From the NCBI GenBank assembly GCA_017307275.1, contig JAFKFK010000021.1:48819-112818 (forward strand): DNA of 64,000 nt, in the 5' to 3' direction. Under the pieces are notes generated by a model, which had not been told where the DNA came from, did no database searches, and saw only the letters and a program-made list of their open reading frames with translations. This document shows, one piece after another, positions 9,128 through 21,005 of the stretch. Source of the DNA: Alphaproteobacteria bacterium (GTDB lineage: Bacteria > Pseudomonadota > Alphaproteobacteria > Reyranellales > Reyranellaceae). The position numbers were made by a program, and so were the translations under genes. The number at the start of each line of letters is the position of its first letter. The stretch's first letter is position 1.

Positions 9128-10503
9128 GAGTCCCGCAGCATGCGGGCGAGCGTCTGGCGATAGCGCCGGCCGATCTCCTCGCGCTGCACATGCCGGCCGC
9201 CTGCTACCAGCTTGCGGCCGGCGCGCCAGACGCAATCCACGAGATTGTGACGACCGGCAAAGATCCAGGCGTCGAGCCATTGGTCGTGGCGTCGATGCGC
9301 AAGGGCATTGTCGTCGGCTAGCAGGCTGACGACATCGGCTGGTGCGCCGACGGCGATGCTGCTCGTTGCTCCAAGAGCCTGGCTGCCACCGGCGAGAGCG
9401 CCCTCGAACAGGCGGCGTCCGGTCGACGGTGTCGATGCGCTGGCGAGCGCATTGCGCGAGCGCAGGACAAGCCGTTGCCCATATTCGAGAAGCCGTAACT
9501 CTTCGGCGGCATCGATCAGGACGTTGGAATCCGAGCCGACGCCGAACCGACCACCTTTGTCGAGGAAGCGGCGAGCGAGGAAGATTCCATCGCCGAGATT
9601 GGCCTCCGTAATCGGACAAAGCCCTGCCACGGCATTGCGCGAGATCATGCCGTCGACTTCGTCGTCGGTAACATGCGTGGCGTGAACAAGGCACCAGCGC
9701 TCGTCGACGGGGAGCCGATCGAACAGCAGCTCGACCGGGCGCTTGCCGCTCCAGGCCACGCAGTCCTCGACCTCCTTGGTCTGTTCGGCGATGTGGATGT
9801 GCACCGGGCCGCCGGCCGCCAGCGGCAGGATCTCTGCGATCTCCTCCGGCGTGGCTGCCCGCAAACTATGTGGCGCGATTCCGACGATGGCGTCCGGCAA
9901 CGCGGAAACGGCCCGCCGGCTGGCTTCGATCAGCCGGCCGTACCGTTCGACGTCGTTGACGAACCGGCGCTGACCGGGCGCGGCTGGCTGTCCGCCGAAA
10001 CCGGCATGGGCGTAGAAGACCGGGAGGAGGGTGAGCGCGACGCCCGTTGTCGATGCGGCCGCCGCGACCCTCGACGAAAGTTCGGCGATATCGCTGTAGG
10101 GCGTGCCGCGGGTGTCGTGGTGGACGTAGTGAAACTCGCCGACGCGCGTGAATCCGCCTTCGAGCATCTCCAGGAAGGCCTGGGCCGCAATGGCCTCGAC
10201 ATCGTCGGGTTCCATGCGGTCGACGAAGCGGTACATCGCCTCGCGCCAGGTCCAGAAGCTGTCTTCGCCACTATCAAGGCGGGGGCCGCGTTGCTCGGTG
10301 AAACCCGCCATGCCGCGCTGGAAGGCATGACTGTGCAGGTTGGGCAGGCCGGGCAGGCCGATTTCATGGCGCTCGTCGCCCGGCTCTGCCGGTGCGCCGC
10401 GTGTAATGGCCTCGACACGGCCGTCGGCCAGGGTGAGCCGCGCATTGTCGGCCCAGCCCTCGGGCAGCAGCAGCGAATGGAACCACAGGCCGGTTCTGGA
10501 CAT
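9124..10503 (-). CDS. hutF: Formimidoylglutamate deiminase
   Basis: About 459 residues. It belongs to the amidohydrolase superfamily, with the metal motif [19 protein letters not shown] near residue 60, later [14 protein letters not shown] and [10 protein letters not shown], and the Asp loop [10 protein letters not shown]. It deiminates N-formimino-L-glutamate to N-formyl-L-glutamate and ammonia, the HutF branch of histidine degradation. I chose the ATG at 10503 ([10 protein letters not shown]), which matches the usual HutF N-terminus; two upstream in-frame ATGs at 10521 and 10539 would run through the operator and into hutI. No Shine-Dalgarno is visible before any of them. The next enzyme, HutG, is not in the window. 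Confidence 0.9.
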   Translation of the reverse strand: MSRTGLWFHSLLLPEGWADNARLTLADGRVEAITRGAPAEPGDERHEIGLPGLPNLHSHAFQRGMAGFTEQRGPRLDSGEDSFWTWREAMYRFVDRMEPDDVEAIAAQAFLEMLEGGFTRVGEFHYVHHDTRGTPYSDIAELSSRVAAAASTTGVALTLLPVFYAHAGFGGQPAAPGQRRFVNDVERYGRLIEASRRAVSALPDAIVGIAPHSLRAATPEEIAEILPLAAGGPVHIHIAEQTKEVEDCVAWSGKRPVELLFDRLPVDERWCLVHATHVTDDEVDGMISRNAVAGLCPITEANLGDGIFLARRFLDKGGRFGVGSDSNVLIDAAEELRLLEYGQRLVLRSRNALASASTPSTGRRLFEGALAGGSQALGATSSIAVGAPADVVSLLADDNALAHRRHDQWLDAWIFAGRHNLVDCVWRAGRKLVAGGRHVQREEIGRRYRQTLARMLRDS

Positions 10504-10506
10504 GTG

Positions 10507-10524
10507 ATTATGTATAGTCATAAT
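10507..10524. promoter_or_regulatory. Candidate HutC operator between divergent hutF and hutI
   Basis: ATTATGTATAGTCATAAT has 6-bp perfect inverted arms around TATAGT. Its core GTATAGTC matches the HutC-subfamily GntR consensus GT-N-TA-N-AC at five of six fixed positions. It lies in the 30-bp gap between the hutF start (10503) and the hutI start (10534), where one bound repressor would block both promoters. The family consensus is known; binding here is inferred. Confidence 0.6.
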
Positions 10525-10533
10525 AATGGCACC

Positions 10534-11733
10534 ATGCAATGTGACCGGCTCTGGAAGAACGCCCGACTTGCCACCCTGGAAGGGGAGGGGCTCGGCCTCG
10601 TCGAGGGCGGGCTGATCGCCGCGCGCGAGGGCCGCATCGTCTATGCCGGGCCCGCCGCAGGGGCACCGTCATTCGAGGCTGCGGAGACCGTCGATTGCGA
10701 AGGCCGCTGGATCACGCCGGGCCTGGTCGATTGCCACACCCACATCGTCTATGGCGGCAACCGCGCGCATGAATTCGAGTTGCGGCTGGCCGGCGCAAGC
10801 TACGAGGAGATCGCGCGTGCCGGCGGCGGCATCGTGTCGACGATGCGCGCCACCCGTCAGGCCAGCGAAGACGATCTCGTTCAAAGCGCCCTGCCGCGGG
10901 TCGACGCTCTCCTGCGCGAGGGCGTGACCACTCTCGAAATCAAGTCGGGCTATGGGCTCGATCTCGCCGCCGAGGAAAAATCGCTGCGTGCCGCCCGCCG
11001 CATCGGCGAACTGCGGCCCGTGGCGGTGACGACGACCTTCCTCGGCGCGCATGCGCTGCCGCCCGAAGCGAATGGCGACAAGGACGCTTACATCGCCAAG
11101 GTCTGCGACGAGATGCTGCCGGCCGTCGCGCGGGCCGGTTTGGCCGATGCCGTCGACGGCTTCTGCGAAGGCATTGCCTTCACGCCGGAGCAGATCGGCC
11201 GCGTCTTCGAGGTGGCGAAAGCGCATGGCCTCCGCGTGAAGCTGCACGCCGAACAGCTTTCCAACCTCGGCGGCGCAAAGCTCGCGGCACGTTACAACGC
11301 CTTGTCGGCAGATCATCTGGAGCATGTCGACGAGGCGGGCGTCGAGGCTCTGGCCGCAGCCTGTACCGTCGCCGTGTTGCTGCCGGGCGCCTTCTATTTC
11401 GTGCGCGAAACCCACAAGCCGCCGGTCGACCTGTTGCGCCGCCATGGCGTGAAGCTTGCCATCGCGTCGGACAGCAATCCCGGCACCTCGCCGCTCACGT
11501 CGCTGCTGCTGGCGACAAACATGGCGGCGACACTGTTCCGTCTCACCGTCGATGAGTGCCTGGCCGGCGTGACGCGCGAAGCGGCGCGGGCCTTGGGTTG
11601 CCTCGATACGGTCGGCACCCTGGAGCCGGGCAAGTGGTGCGATCTTGCGATCTGGGACATCGAGCGTCCCGCCGAGCTGGTTTACCGCATGGGCTTCAAC
11701 CCGTTGCACGCGCGAGTCTGGAGGGGTCGATGA
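10534..11733 (+). CDS. hutI: Imidazolonepropionase
   Basis: 399 residues, the usual HutI length. The N-terminus [15 protein letters not shown] is typical, and I start at the ATG at 10534 for that reason (10510 is an in-frame alternative inside the operator). The amidohydrolase metal site is seen in [15 protein letters not shown], with later [20 protein letters not shown] and [11 protein letters not shown]. It hydrolyses 4-imidazolone-5-propanoate to N-formimino-L-glutamate. Its stop overlaps the hutH start (ATGA), so hutI-hutH-hutU are coupled. Confidence 0.94.
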   Translation: MQCDRLWKNARLATLEGEGLGLVEGGLIAAREGRIVYAGPAAGAPSFEAAETVDCEGRWITPGLVDCHTHIVYGGNRAHEFELRLAGASYEEIARAGGGIVSTMRATRQASEDDLVQSALPRVDALLREGVTTLEIKSGYGLDLAAEEKSLRAARRIGELRPVAVTTTFLGAHALPPEANGDKDAYIAKVCDEMLPAVARAGLADAVDGFCEGIAFTPEQIGRVFEVAKAHGLRVKLHAEQLSNLGGAKLAARYNALSADHLEHVDEAGVEALAAACTVAVLLPGAFYFVRETHKPPVDLLRRHGVKLAIASDSNPGTSPLTSLLLATNMAATLFRLTVDECLAGVTREAARALGCLDTVGTLEPGKWCDLAIWDIERPAELVYRMGFNPLHARVWRGR

Positions 11734-13292
11734 AGCCAGTCGTTCTGTCGCCGGGCGAAGTTCCTCTCTCGGCATGGCGAGACATCTATCGTGGCGCCGA
11801 TGTCGCGCTCGATCCCGCCGCGATGCCGGCAGTCTCGAAGTCGGCGCAGGCAATCTCGGCCATCCTCGCCAAGGGTCAGCCGGTCTATGGCATCAATACC
11901 GGCTTCGGAAAGCTCGCCAGCGTGCGCATCGAAAACGCCGATCTTGCGACCCTGCAGCGCAATATCGTGCTCTCGCATGCCGCCGGTGTCGGTGCGCCGA
12001 TGCCGGTTCCCGTGGCGCGACTGATGATGGCCCTGAAGCTCGCGAGCCTCGCCCAGGGGGCCTCTGGTGTCCGTGGCGCCACGATCCGCATGCTCGAAGG
12101 ATTGCTCGCCAAGGGATTGACGCCGGTCGTGCCCTGCCAGGGCTCGGTTGGCGCGTCCGGCGATCTGGCGCCGCTCGCCCATATGAGCGCGGCCATGATC
12201 GGCGTCGGCTCCTTCTTCGTCGGCGACAAGGTCGTGCCGGCTGCCGAAGCGCTTTCCGAAGCAAGCCTTGCCCCCTTGCAGCTCGGTCCGAAAGAGGGGC
12301 TGGCCCTGCTGAACGGCACGCAGTTCTCGACCGCCTATGCGCTGGCCGGTCTCTTCGAGGCGGAGAATCTGTTTGCCGCGGCGCTGGTGACGGGGGCTCT
12401 GTCCACCGATGCCGCGCGCGGCTCCGATGCGCCGTTCGATGCGCGCATCCATCGCCTGCGCCGTCACAGGGGCCAGATCGACGCCGCCGAAGCATTGCGC
12501 CGTCTCATGTCCGGCTCGGCCATTCGCGCCTCGCATCTCGTAGGCGACGAGCGCATTCAGGATCCTTACTGCCTGCGCTGCCAGCCGCAGGTCATGGGCG
12601 CAGTGCTCGATCTGCTCGGACAGGCTGCGGCGACGCTCGAAACCGAAGCAAACGGCGTCACCGACAATCCGCTGATTTTCGCCGACACGATGGAAGCGCT
12701 GTCGGGCGGCAACTTCCACGCCGAGCCCGTGGCTTTCGCAGCCGACACCATCGCCATGGCGATCTGCGAGATCGGCTCCCTCGCCGAACGCCGCATTGCC
12801 ATGCTGGTCGATCCGGCGCTGTCGGGCTTGCCGGCATTCCTGACGCCGCGGCCGGGTCTCAATTCCGGGTTCATGATCCCGCAGGTGACGGCGGCAGCGC
12901 TCACGTCGGAGAACAAGCAGCGCGCCTATCCCGCCAGTGTCGATTCCATTCCGACCTCCGCCAACCAGGAAGATCATGTGTCGATGGCGGCGCACGGCGC
13001 GCGCCGCCTGCTCGACATGGCGGAGAACGGTTGCGCCATTGTCGGCATCGAGCTGCTTGCGGCCGCGCAGGGCTGTGACTTCCATCGTCCGTTGGCGTCG
13101 AGCCCGCCGCTCGAAGCGGTGCGGACCCTGCTCCGCCATGACGTGCCGCATCTCGAGGACGACCGCCATTTCCATCCCGACCTGGAGAAAGCCAAGGCGC
13201 TGGTCGCCGGAGGCGCCGTGGTCAAAGCCGTCGGTGACGGTTTCCTGCCTATGTTGGATCGCCCCGTATTGGATCGAAAGGGAACAGCATGA
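11730..13292 (+). CDS. hutH: Histidine ammonia-lyase
   Basis: 520 residues. The Ala-Ser-Gly triad that cyclises into the MIO cofactor is at residues 142-144 ([17 protein letters not shown]), the same numbering as the Pseudomonas enzyme. YGINTGFG near residue 53 supplies the catalytic Tyr, and QEDHVSM lies in the C-terminal half. It deaminates L-histidine to trans-urocanate, the first step of the pathway. The start is fixed by the ATGA overlap with hutI, and the gene overlaps hutU the same way. Confidence 0.95.
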   Translation: MKPVVLSPGEVPLSAWRDIYRGADVALDPAAMPAVSKSAQAISAILAKGQPVYGINTGFGKLASVRIENADLATLQRNIVLSHAAGVGAPMPVPVARLMMALKLASLAQGASGVRGATIRMLEGLLAKGLTPVVPCQGSVGASGDLAPLAHMSAAMIGVGSFFVGDKVVPAAEALSEASLAPLQLGPKEGLALLNGTQFSTAYALAGLFEAENLFAAALVTGALSTDAARGSDAPFDARIHRLRRHRGQIDAAEALRRLMSGSAIRASHLVGDERIQDPYCLRCQPQVMGAVLDLLGQAAATLETEANGVTDNPLIFADTMEALSGGNFHAEPVAFAADTIAMAICEIGSLAERRIAMLVDPALSGLPAFLTPRPGLNSGFMIPQVTAAALTSENKQRAYPASVDSIPTSANQEDHVSMAAHGARRLLDMAENGCAIVGIELLAAAQGCDFHRPLASSPPLEAVRTLLRHDVPHLEDDRHFHPDLEKAKALVAGGAVVKAVGDGFLPMLDRPVLDRKGTA

Positions 13293-14950
13293 CCCGTATC
13301 GATAACGCCCGCGTCGTTCGCGCGCCGCACGGCACCGAGATTACGGCCAAGAGCTGGCTGACCGAAGCGCCGCTGCGCATGTTGATGAACAACCTCGATC
13401 CCGACGTGGCCGAGAAGCCCGGCGAACTGGTGGTCTATGGCGGCATCGGTCGTGCGGCGCGCGACTGGGGCAGCTTCGACCGTATCGCCGAGTCGCTGCG
13501 CAAGTTGAACGCCGACGAGACGCTGCTTGTGCAATCCGGCAAGCCGGTCGGCGTGTTCCGCACGCACGCCGATGCGCCGCGCGTGCTGATCGCCAACTCC
13601 AACCTCGTGCCGCGTTGGGCGACCTGGGAGCATTTCAATGAGCTCGATCGCAAGGGGCTGATGATGTACGGCCAGATGACGGCCGGCTCCTGGATCTACA
13701 TCGGCAGCCAGGGCATCGTTCAGGGCACCTACGAAACCTTCGTCGAGATGGCGCGCCAGCACTACAACGGCAGCCTTGCCGGCCGCTGGATCCTGACCGC
13801 GGGCCTGGGCGGCATGGGCGGCGCGCAAACGCTGGCAGCCACCATGGCCGGCGCATCGTGCCTGGCCGTCGAATGCCGGCCGAGCAGCATCGAGTTCCGC
13901 CTGCGCACCGGCTATGTCGACGTGCAGGCCAAGGACCTCGACGACGCGCTGGCGATCATCGCGAAGGCGACGGCGGAGAAGAAGGCGGTCTCCGTCGCGC
14001 TGCTCGGCAATGCTGCCGATGTTCTGCCGGAGCTGCTACGCCGCGGCGTGCGGCCGGACTGCGTGACCGATCAGACGTCCGCGCACGATCCGGTCAACGG
14101 CTACTTGCCCAAGGGCTGGACGCTCGCTGAATGGGAAGCCAAGCGCGCCAGCGATCCCGCCGCCGTTACCAAGGCCGCCAAGCAGTCGATGGCGGGCCAC
14201 GTGCGCGCCATGCTGGAGTTCCACAAGCTCGGCGTGCCGACGGTCGACTATGGCAACAACATCCGCCAGATGGCGCTGGAAGAGGGTGTGGCGGACGCCT
14301 TCGATTTTCCGGGCTTCGTGCCGGCCTATATCCGCCCGCTGTTCTGCCGCGGTGTTGGTCCGTTCCGCTGGGCCGCCCTGTCAGGCGATCCCGAGGACAT
14401 CTTCAAGACCGACGCCAAGGTCAAGGAGCTGCTGCCCGACAACAAGCATCTCCACACCTGGCTCGACATGGCCAAGACGCGAATCAAGTTCCAGGGCCTG
14501 CCGGCGCGCATCTGTTGGGTGGGATTGGGCGATCGCCACCGGCTTGGTCTCGCCTTCAACGAGATGGTGGCCAAGGGCGAGCTTAAGGCGCCGATCGTGA
14601 TCGGCCGCGATCATCTCGATTCAGGGTCGGTCGCCAGCCCCAACCGCGAGACCGAAAGCATGCGCGACGGCACCGATGCGGTGTCGGACTGGCCGCTGCT
14701 GAACGCGCTGCTCAACTGCGCCTCGGGCGCCACCTGGGTGTCGCTACATCACGGTGGCGGCGTCGGCATGGGCTTCTCCCAGCATGCCGGCATGGTGATC
14801 GTGGCCGACGGTACGCCGGAGGCGGCCAAGCGCCTGGAGCGCGTTCTGTGGAACGACCCAGCCACCGGCGTGATGCGTCACGCCGATGCGGGTTACGAGG
14901 ACGCGATCGCCTGCGCCCGCGAGAAGGGACTCAACCTGCCGAGCCTCTAG
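13289..14950 (+). CDS. hutU: Urocanate hydratase
   Basis: 553 residues, close to the standard 555-560. The N-terminus [24 protein letters not shown], the NAD-binding region [15 protein letters not shown] and the Cys-containing [14 protein letters not shown] are all canonical. It converts urocanate to 4-imidazolone-5-propanoate using tightly bound NAD+ as an electrophile. It is the last gene of the hutIHU operon; its start overlaps the hutH stop by 4 bp. No clear U-tract terminator follows. Confidence 0.96.
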   Translation: MTRIDNARVVRAPHGTEITAKSWLTEAPLRMLMNNLDPDVAEKPGELVVYGGIGRAARDWGSFDRIAESLRKLNADETLLVQSGKPVGVFRTHADAPRVLIANSNLVPRWATWEHFNELDRKGLMMYGQMTAGSWIYIGSQGIVQGTYETFVEMARQHYNGSLAGRWILTAGLGGMGGAQTLAATMAGASCLAVECRPSSIEFRLRTGYVDVQAKDLDDALAIIAKATAEKKAVSVALLGNAADVLPELLRRGVRPDCVTDQTSAHDPVNGYLPKGWTLAEWEAKRASDPAAVTKAAKQSMAGHVRAMLEFHKLGVPTVDYGNNIRQMALEEGVADAFDFPGFVPAYIRPLFCRGVGPFRWAALSGDPEDIFKTDAKVKELLPDNKHLHTWLDMAKTRIKFQGLPARICWVGLGDRHRLGLAFNEMVAKGELKAPIVIGRDHLDSGSVASPNRETESMRDGTDAVSDWPLLNALLNCASGATWVSLHHGGGVGMGFSQHAGMVIVADGTPEAAKRLERVLWNDPATGVMRHADAGYEDAIACAREKGLNLPSL

Positions 14951-15163
14951 GCTGAAATTTGCGATCTTTAGAGGAACTCGGATCGGTCGCAATCTGAGAA
15001 CGGTTTATATTCTGAGGAATAGAAATCGCTCTGGCGCCAGTCTTCATCTCAGCCGCGCGTCGCTAATCGCGCAGCTGGGCGCGCACAACCACTTCAAGTA
15101 CACCATTCGCACCTGGTGCAGAAGACTGCATACTGTATTCAACTGAGACCTGAAGGAATGCAG

Positions 15164-15682
15164 ATGGCACAAAGTTCGCAGCTTCCTAATGACCTAAAAG
15201 TTCAGGACTCTGTTGGCTTCAAACGTGTCGTCGTGGATGAAGACTATGCGGACTATAAATCCGATCCTACAAACCTGCGTCGCGCCTACCACTTAGCGCT
15301 GGGGTTGTTTCATCTACGAGATTGGACATTCTGGGAGCATCGTGGGGACGCAGGTTGGATCCACCAGTCGCTCCGTGCTTATCAAGCCTACCTTGAGAGC
15401 AAGTGCACAGATTTCGGATACATTGGTGATTTGGCAAATTCCGTCAAGCACGCGGAACTGGACCAGAGTAGATCACGTACACAGATGGTCGGACTGGCGA
15501 ATACGGAGATCTTCACAGCGAACGTTGCATTTCAACCGGGAGCGTTCCAAGGCAACACGTTCCAGATGCAAACGTTTATCGTTTCTGAGACCGCGCCAGC
15601 TCAATCCGTAAAATTTGAAGATGCTGCGGATGCCGTCATGAAGATGTGGAACGACATATTCGCTGCGCAGGGCTGGAAATAG
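15164..15682 (+). CDS. Hypothetical protein in a lower-GC patch
   Basis: 172 residues, not recognised. The ATG at 15164 has AAGGA at 15153-15157 at good spacing; an ATG 6 bp earlier abuts the same site. The protein is soluble-looking, with no signal peptide or membrane helix. It has an aromatic-rich segment (LALGLFHLRDWTFWEHRG) and an Asn/Phe/Gln-rich C-terminal half (TANVAFQPGAFQGNTFQMQTFIV). Codon use is visibly less GC-biased than in hutU upstream or fpr downstream, which suggests acquisition by transfer. No neighbour explains its role. Confidence 0.6.
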   Translation: MAQSSQLPNDLKVQDSVGFKRVVVDEDYADYKSDPTNLRRAYHLALGLFHLRDWTFWEHRGDAGWIHQSLRAYQAYLESKCTDFGYIGDLANSVKHAELDQSRSRTQMVGLANTEIFTANVAFQPGAFQGNTFQMQTFIVSETAPAQSVKFEDAADAVMKMWNDIFAAQGWK

Positions 15683-15689
15683 CGAATAG

Positions 15690-16076
15690 AGGAAACGTCT
15701 ACCGATCGGCAACGTTTCGTTCTCGCCATATGCCCCGCCTTCCCAGCAGCATAATTCGGAGGGTCCTAGGATCGTTCCCGCGGTCGCCCGAATCGATCTC
15801 CGAGTTCTGCCTCTCGGCGCATACAATGGCGCGCCGGAACTGGTGATTGTCCGAGCGACCCTCGCAGAAACCGGCATCAACGCGAATCCTCGAGCAATGG
15901 CGAGAGTGGCGAAAGAGGCACACGAGGCAGCCGGTACCTTGAACGACTTTCTTGAGTTGATCCTGCTTGCCGTGGCCCAAGCAGAGGGTCTGATCGACGA
16001 TATCTATTCACCTGCCCCCTCAGGATTAACGGGCTCCGTCGGTGCACGACTTCGTAATTCCCCTTGTCTTGGCGGA
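15690..16076 (+). pseudogene. Gene-poor 387 bp with a probable coding remnant
   Basis: No complete gene is convincing here. One plus-strand frame, open from just after a TAG at 15687-15689, reads like real protein at about 15750-16030: LRVLPLGAYNGAPELVIVRA, then an Ala/Glu-rich helical stretch and LNDFLELILLAVAQAEGLIDD. It has no plausible start or ribosome site, and it runs without a stop into the antisense of fpr, so it looks like a truncated 3' or internal fragment of a lost gene. It belongs to the same lower-GC patch as the preceding hypothetical gene. The family is unknown. Confidence 0.25.
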
Positions 16077-16850
16077 CTAGCGCTCGGCGAAGGCCTTCTC
16101 GACGACGAAGTCGCCGGCCTCGCCGTGATTGCCCTCGACGAAGTGCTGGTCGAGGAGCAGTTGCTTGGTGTCGGCGAGCAGGGCCGGGCTGCCGCAGATC
16201 ATGACGCGGTCGTGCGCCGGGTCCAGCGTCGGCAGCGCGATCTCGCTGAACAGCTTGCCCGAGGTGATCAGGTCGGTGATGCGGCCGCGGTTGCGGAACG
16301 GATCGCGCGTCACCGTCGGGAAATAGATGAGCTGGTTCCGCACCATCTCGCCGATCAGGTCGTCCTTGGGCAGGCGTTCGGTGATCAGCTCGCCGTAGGC
16401 GAGCTCGGCGACGCGGCGGCAGCCGTGCAGCAGCACGACCTTCTCGAAGCGTTCGTAGGTCGTGGGATCCTTGATGACGCTCAGGAACGGCGCCAGGCCG
16501 GTGCCCGTGCCGATCAGGTAGAGATTGCGGCCGTCCTTGAGGTTGTCGATCACCAGCGTGCCGGTGGCCTTGCGGCCGACGATGACATTGTCGCCGGTCT
16601 TGAGGTGCTGCAGGCGCGAGGTGAGGGGGCCGTCCGCCACCTTGATCGAGAAGAACTCGAGGTTCTCTTCGTAGTTGGCGCTGGCGACGCTGTAGGCGCG
16701 CAGCAGCGGCTTCTCGCCGAGGGCGAGGCCCATCATGGTGAACTCGCCATTGCGGAACCTGAACGACGGGTCACGCGTGGTCGTGAAGCTGAACAGCGTG
16801 TCGGTCCAGTGATGGACGTCGAGCACGCGCTCCTGGGTGAAGCTGGCCAT
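16077..16850 (-). CDS. fpr: Ferredoxin/flavodoxin-NADP+ reductase
   Basis: 257 residues, the bacterial subclass length. The FAD site is LLRAYSVASANYEENLEFFSIKV (RxYS), and the NADP site includes LIGTGTGLAPFLSVI and MICGSPALLADT. The C-terminus VVEKAFAER is the short Fpr-type tail. It moves electrons between NADPH and ferredoxin/flavodoxin in the cytosol. It lies 40 bp downstream of the MarR gene on the same strand and may be co-transcribed with it. Confidence 0.93.
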   Translation of the reverse strand: MASFTQERVLDVHHWTDTLFSFTTTRDPSFRFRNGEFTMMGLALGEKPLLRAYSVASANYEENLEFFSIKVADGPLTSRLQHLKTGDNVIVGRKATGTLVIDNLKDGRNLYLIGTGTGLAPFLSVIKDPTTYERFEKVVLLHGCRRVAELAYGELITERLPKDDLIGEMVRNQLIYFPTVTRDPFRNRGRITDLITSGKLFSEIALPTLDPAHDRVMICGSPALLADTKQLLLDQHFVEGNHGEAGDFVVEKAFAER

Positions 16851-16890
16851 GCTCGTTCGTACACAAACGACATGGCTGCATCAAGGCGGC

Positions 16891-17322
16891 TTATTTCAAC
16901 TTGAAAAGTAGGGATTTCAGGGTTTCCCGCTCGGCCGGGGTGAGCGGCGCCAGCGTGTCCTCGGTGGCCTGGAAGGCGCCCGACACGGCCTGATCCACTC
17001 TTTCCCGTCCGGCCGGTGTCAGCGTGACCAGCAGCCGGCGGCCATCGTCCGGGTCGGCGCTGGTCTTGGTCAATCCGCGCGCGGAAAGCCGGTCGATCAC
17101 GCCCTTGATCGTGGCCACGTCCATGGCCGTCAATCGGCCGAGCTGGTTCTGCGAGCAGGTGCCGACTTCGGCAAGCTTGGACAGTGCCGCCCATTGCGTC
17201 GGCGTGAGATCGCCGTCCATCAGCCCGTCGAAGATGGCGACATGGCGCTGCACGACCTGGCGCAGGATGAAACCGATCTGCTCGTCCAGAACATAGGGTC
17301 GGTGCGATGGACGCGGAGCCAT
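16891..17322 (-). CDS. MarR-family transcriptional regulator
   Basis: 143 residues with a winged helix-turn-helix: LTPTQWAALSKLAEVGTCSQNQLGRLTAMDVATIKGVIDRLSARGLT, then the wing SADPDDGRRLLVTLTPAGR. The start at 17322 has a GGAGA about 8 bp upstream. It is divergent from the bkd operon (start 17446) and upstream of fpr. It may therefore sense an organic acid or acyl-CoA and control bkd, itself, or fpr; this is inference from position only. Confidence 0.85.
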   Translation of the reverse strand: MAPRPSHRPYVLDEQIGFILRQVVQRHVAIFDGLMDGDLTPTQWAALSKLAEVGTCSQNQLGRLTAMDVATIKGVIDRLSARGLTKTSADPDDGRRLLVTLTPAGRERVDQAVSGAFQATEDTLAPLTPAERETLKSLLFKLK

Positions 17323-17424
17323 AGGAATGTTCTCCGATGAAGGGACCGGCCGCAATATGACGGCTGAACCCTGCCGTGTGAAAGCAAGAACACATCGGCA
17401 CGCGGACCTGTATGATCGAGCTGA

Positions 17425-18690
<1,266 letters not shown>

Positions 18691-18693
18691 CCC

Positions 18694-19707
18694 ATGCCGC
18701 GTAAGACAATGGTCGAGGCGATCCGCGACGCAATGGATGTCGCCATGCAGCGCGACGACAATGTCGTCGTCTTCGGTGAGGACGTCGGCTACTTCGGCGG
18801 CGTCTTCCGCTGCACGCAGGGCCTGCAGCAGAAATTCGGCTCCAGCCGGTGCTTCGATGCGCCGATCAGTGAGTCCGGCATCGTCGGCGCCGCCGTCGGG
18901 ATGGCCGCCTACGGGCTGCGGCCCTGCGTCGAGATCCAGTTCGCCGATTACATGTATCCAGCCTACGACCAGATCGTCTCGGAGGCGGCGCGGCTACGCT
19001 ATCGCTCCAACGGTCAATTCACAGCACCTCTGGTCGTCCGCATGCCGACGGGCGGCGGCATCTTTGGCGGCCAGACGCACAGCCAGAGTCCGGAGGCGCT
19101 GTTCACCCATGTCGCTGGCCTCAAGACCGTCGTGCCGTCCAACCCGTACGATGCCAAGGGGCTGCTGATTGCTGCCATCGAGGACAACGATCCGGTGATC
19201 TTCCTCGAACCCAAGCGGCTCTATAACGGCCCCTTCGACGGCCACCACGACCGGCCGGTAACGCCGTGGGCGCGCCATCCCCAGGGCGAAGTTCCCGACG
19301 GCCACTACACCGTGCCCCTGGGCAAGGCTGCAATCCGTCGCGAAGGAAGCGGGGTGACGGTGCTGGCCTATGGCACCATGGTTTTCGTTGCGGAAGCGGC
19401 GGCGACCGAAGCCGGCATCGATGCCGAAGTCATCGACCTGCGTACGCTCGTGCCGTACGACCTCGAAACGATCGTCGCCTCGGTGAACAAGACGGGGCGC
19501 TGCGTGATCGTGCACGAGGCGACGCTGACCTCGGGCTTTGGTGCCGAGCTGAGCGCGCTGGTGCAGGAGAATTGCTTCTACCATCTCGAAGCGCCCGTTA
19601 CGCGCGTTGCCGGGTGGGATACGCCCTACCCGCACGCGCAGGAGTGGGACTATTTCCCGGGACCGGCACGAGTCGGGCGCGCCCTCAAGGCCGTGATGGA
19701 GGCCTGA
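18694..19707 (+). CDS. bkdA2: Branched-chain 2-oxoacid dehydrogenase E1 beta subunit
   Basis: 337 residues. The E1 beta signatures are VVVFGEDVGYFGGVFRCTQGLQ, ISESGIVGAAVGMAAYGLRPCVEIQFADYMYPAYDQI and the C-terminal VTRVAGWDTPYP. It begins 3 bp after bkdA1. It completes the heterotetrameric E1 that hands the acyl group to the lipoyl domain of BkdB. Confidence 0.94.
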   Translation: MPRKTMVEAIRDAMDVAMQRDDNVVVFGEDVGYFGGVFRCTQGLQQKFGSSRCFDAPISESGIVGAAVGMAAYGLRPCVEIQFADYMYPAYDQIVSEAARLRYRSNGQFTAPLVVRMPTGGGIFGGQTHSQSPEALFTHVAGLKTVVPSNPYDAKGLLIAAIEDNDPVIFLEPKRLYNGPFDGHHDRPVTPWARHPQGEVPDGHYTVPLGKAAIRREGSGVTVLAYGTMVFVAEAAATEAGIDAEVIDLRTLVPYDLETIVASVNKTGRCVIVHEATLTSGFGAELSALVQENCFYHLEAPVTRVAGWDTPYPHAQEWDYFPGPARVGRALKAVMEA

Positions 19708-19708
19708 G

Positions 19709-21004
19709 ATGGGAATCCGTATCGTCAAGCTTCCCGATGTCGGCGAGGGCGTCGCCGAGGCCGAAGTCGTGGAATGGCATGTCACGGTCGGCCAGTCGGT
19801 ACTGGAGGACCAGATCCTCGCTGCCGTGATGACCGACAAGGCTACCGTCGAGATTCCGTCCCCCGTTGCAGGCACCGTCGTGGCGCTGGGTGCCGAGGTC
19901 GGCGGCGTGCTGGCTGTCGGGGCCGAATTGATTCGGCTGGAGGTGGCGGGCGAAGGCAACGCCGAAGTGGCAGCCGCGCCGCGCGAAGCCGCGGCCGCAC
20001 CGCCGCCTGCGCAACCGCTGGCGGCCGCGCCGGCGCCGAAGCTCCCGGTGCCGTCGCCAGCCTCGCCGACTGTTGAGCCCGCCTCGGCGCCCCTGCCGAC
20101 AAGCCGTGCGCCGATGGGGCCGCCCCGGCCTCCAGGCGAGAAGCCGATCGCCTCGCCGGCTGTACGACGCCGTGCCCGCGACGCCGGTGTCGATCTGCGT
20201 CAGGTGCGCGGCACGGGCCCGGCGGGCCGTATCGGCCATGACGATCTCGACGCCTTCCTGCGCGTCGGTGCGCCGTCGGCAAAGGCGGTGCGTGCGGCAA
20301 ACACCGAAATCGCGACCGTCAAGGTCATCGGTTTGCGCCGGCGCATCGCGCAGAAGATGGCGGAGGCCAAACGCCGGATCGCGCACTTCTCCTATGTCGA
20401 GGAGGTTGACGTTACGGCGCTCGAAGAGCTGCGCTCGTCGCTGAACGCCGAACACCGGCAGGACCGCCCGCGGCTGACCTTGATGCCGTTCCTCATGCAG
20501 GCGCTGGTCAAGGCAGTGGCCGACTTTCCGGAGATGAACGCGCTCTACGACGACGAGGCGGAAACCATCGAGCGGCACGGCGGTGTGCATATCGGCATCG
20601 CGACGCAAACGCCGTCGGGCCTGATGGTGCCTGTCGTTCGCCACTGCGAGTCGCTCGGCCTGTGGGAGAGCGCCGCCGAAGTGCTGCGACTCGCCGAAGC
20701 GGCGCGTGAGGGCCGCGCGACCCGTGCCGAATTGACCGGCTCGACCATCACGATCACGAGTCTCGGCGCTCTGGGCGGCATCGTCACGACGCCCGTGATC
20801 AATCGGCCAGAGGTCGCGATCATCGGCGTCAACCGGCAGGTCGTACGGCCGGTATGGCAGGGCACGCAGTTCGTGCCGCGGACCATGATGAACCTGTCGT
20901 CGTCGTTCGATCACCGCGTCATCGACGGCTATGTCGCCGCCCGTTTCGTGCAACGAATCAAGAGCCTGCTCGAAACGCCGGCGACGCTTTTCCTAGAGGC
21001 GTGA
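19709..21004 (+). CDS. bkdB: Dihydrolipoamide acyltransferase (E2) of the branched-chain complex
   Basis: 431 residues. The lipoyl domain has the acceptor Lys at residue 44 ([14 protein letters not shown]). An Ala/Pro-rich linker follows at about 90-135. The E3-binding domain ([27 protein letters not shown]) lies at about 148-180, and the acyltransferase domain ends in the catalytic [10 protein letters not shown]. There is a single lipoyl domain, as usual for BkdB. It starts 1 bp after the bkdA2 stop. Confidence 0.94.
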   Translation: MGIRIVKLPDVGEGVAEAEVVEWHVTVGQSVLEDQILAAVMTDKATVEIPSPVAGTVVALGAEVGGVLAVGAELIRLEVAGEGNAEVAAAPREAAAAPPPAQPLAAAPAPKLPVPSPASPTVEPASAPLPTSRAPMGPPRPPGEKPIASPAVRRRARDAGVDLRQVRGTGPAGRIGHDDLDAFLRVGAPSAKAVRAANTEIATVKVIGLRRRIAQKMAEAKRRIAHFSYVEEVDVTALEELRSSLNAEHRQDRPRLTLMPFLMQALVKAVADFPEMNALYDDEAETIERHGGVHIGIATQTPSGLMVPVVRHCESLGLWESAAEVLRLAEAAREGRATRAELTGSTITITSLGALGGIVTTPVINRPEVAIIGVNRQVVRPVWQGTQFVPRTMMNLSSSFDHRVIDGYVAARFVQRIKSLLETPATLFLEA

Positions 21005-21005
21005 G

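Noticed and set aside
17388..17416. Promoter for bkdA1 based on TATGAT at 17411-17416
   Set aside because: The -10 is fair, but the base run 17 bp upstream (GAACAC) is a poor -35, and no MarR-type palindrome is clear.
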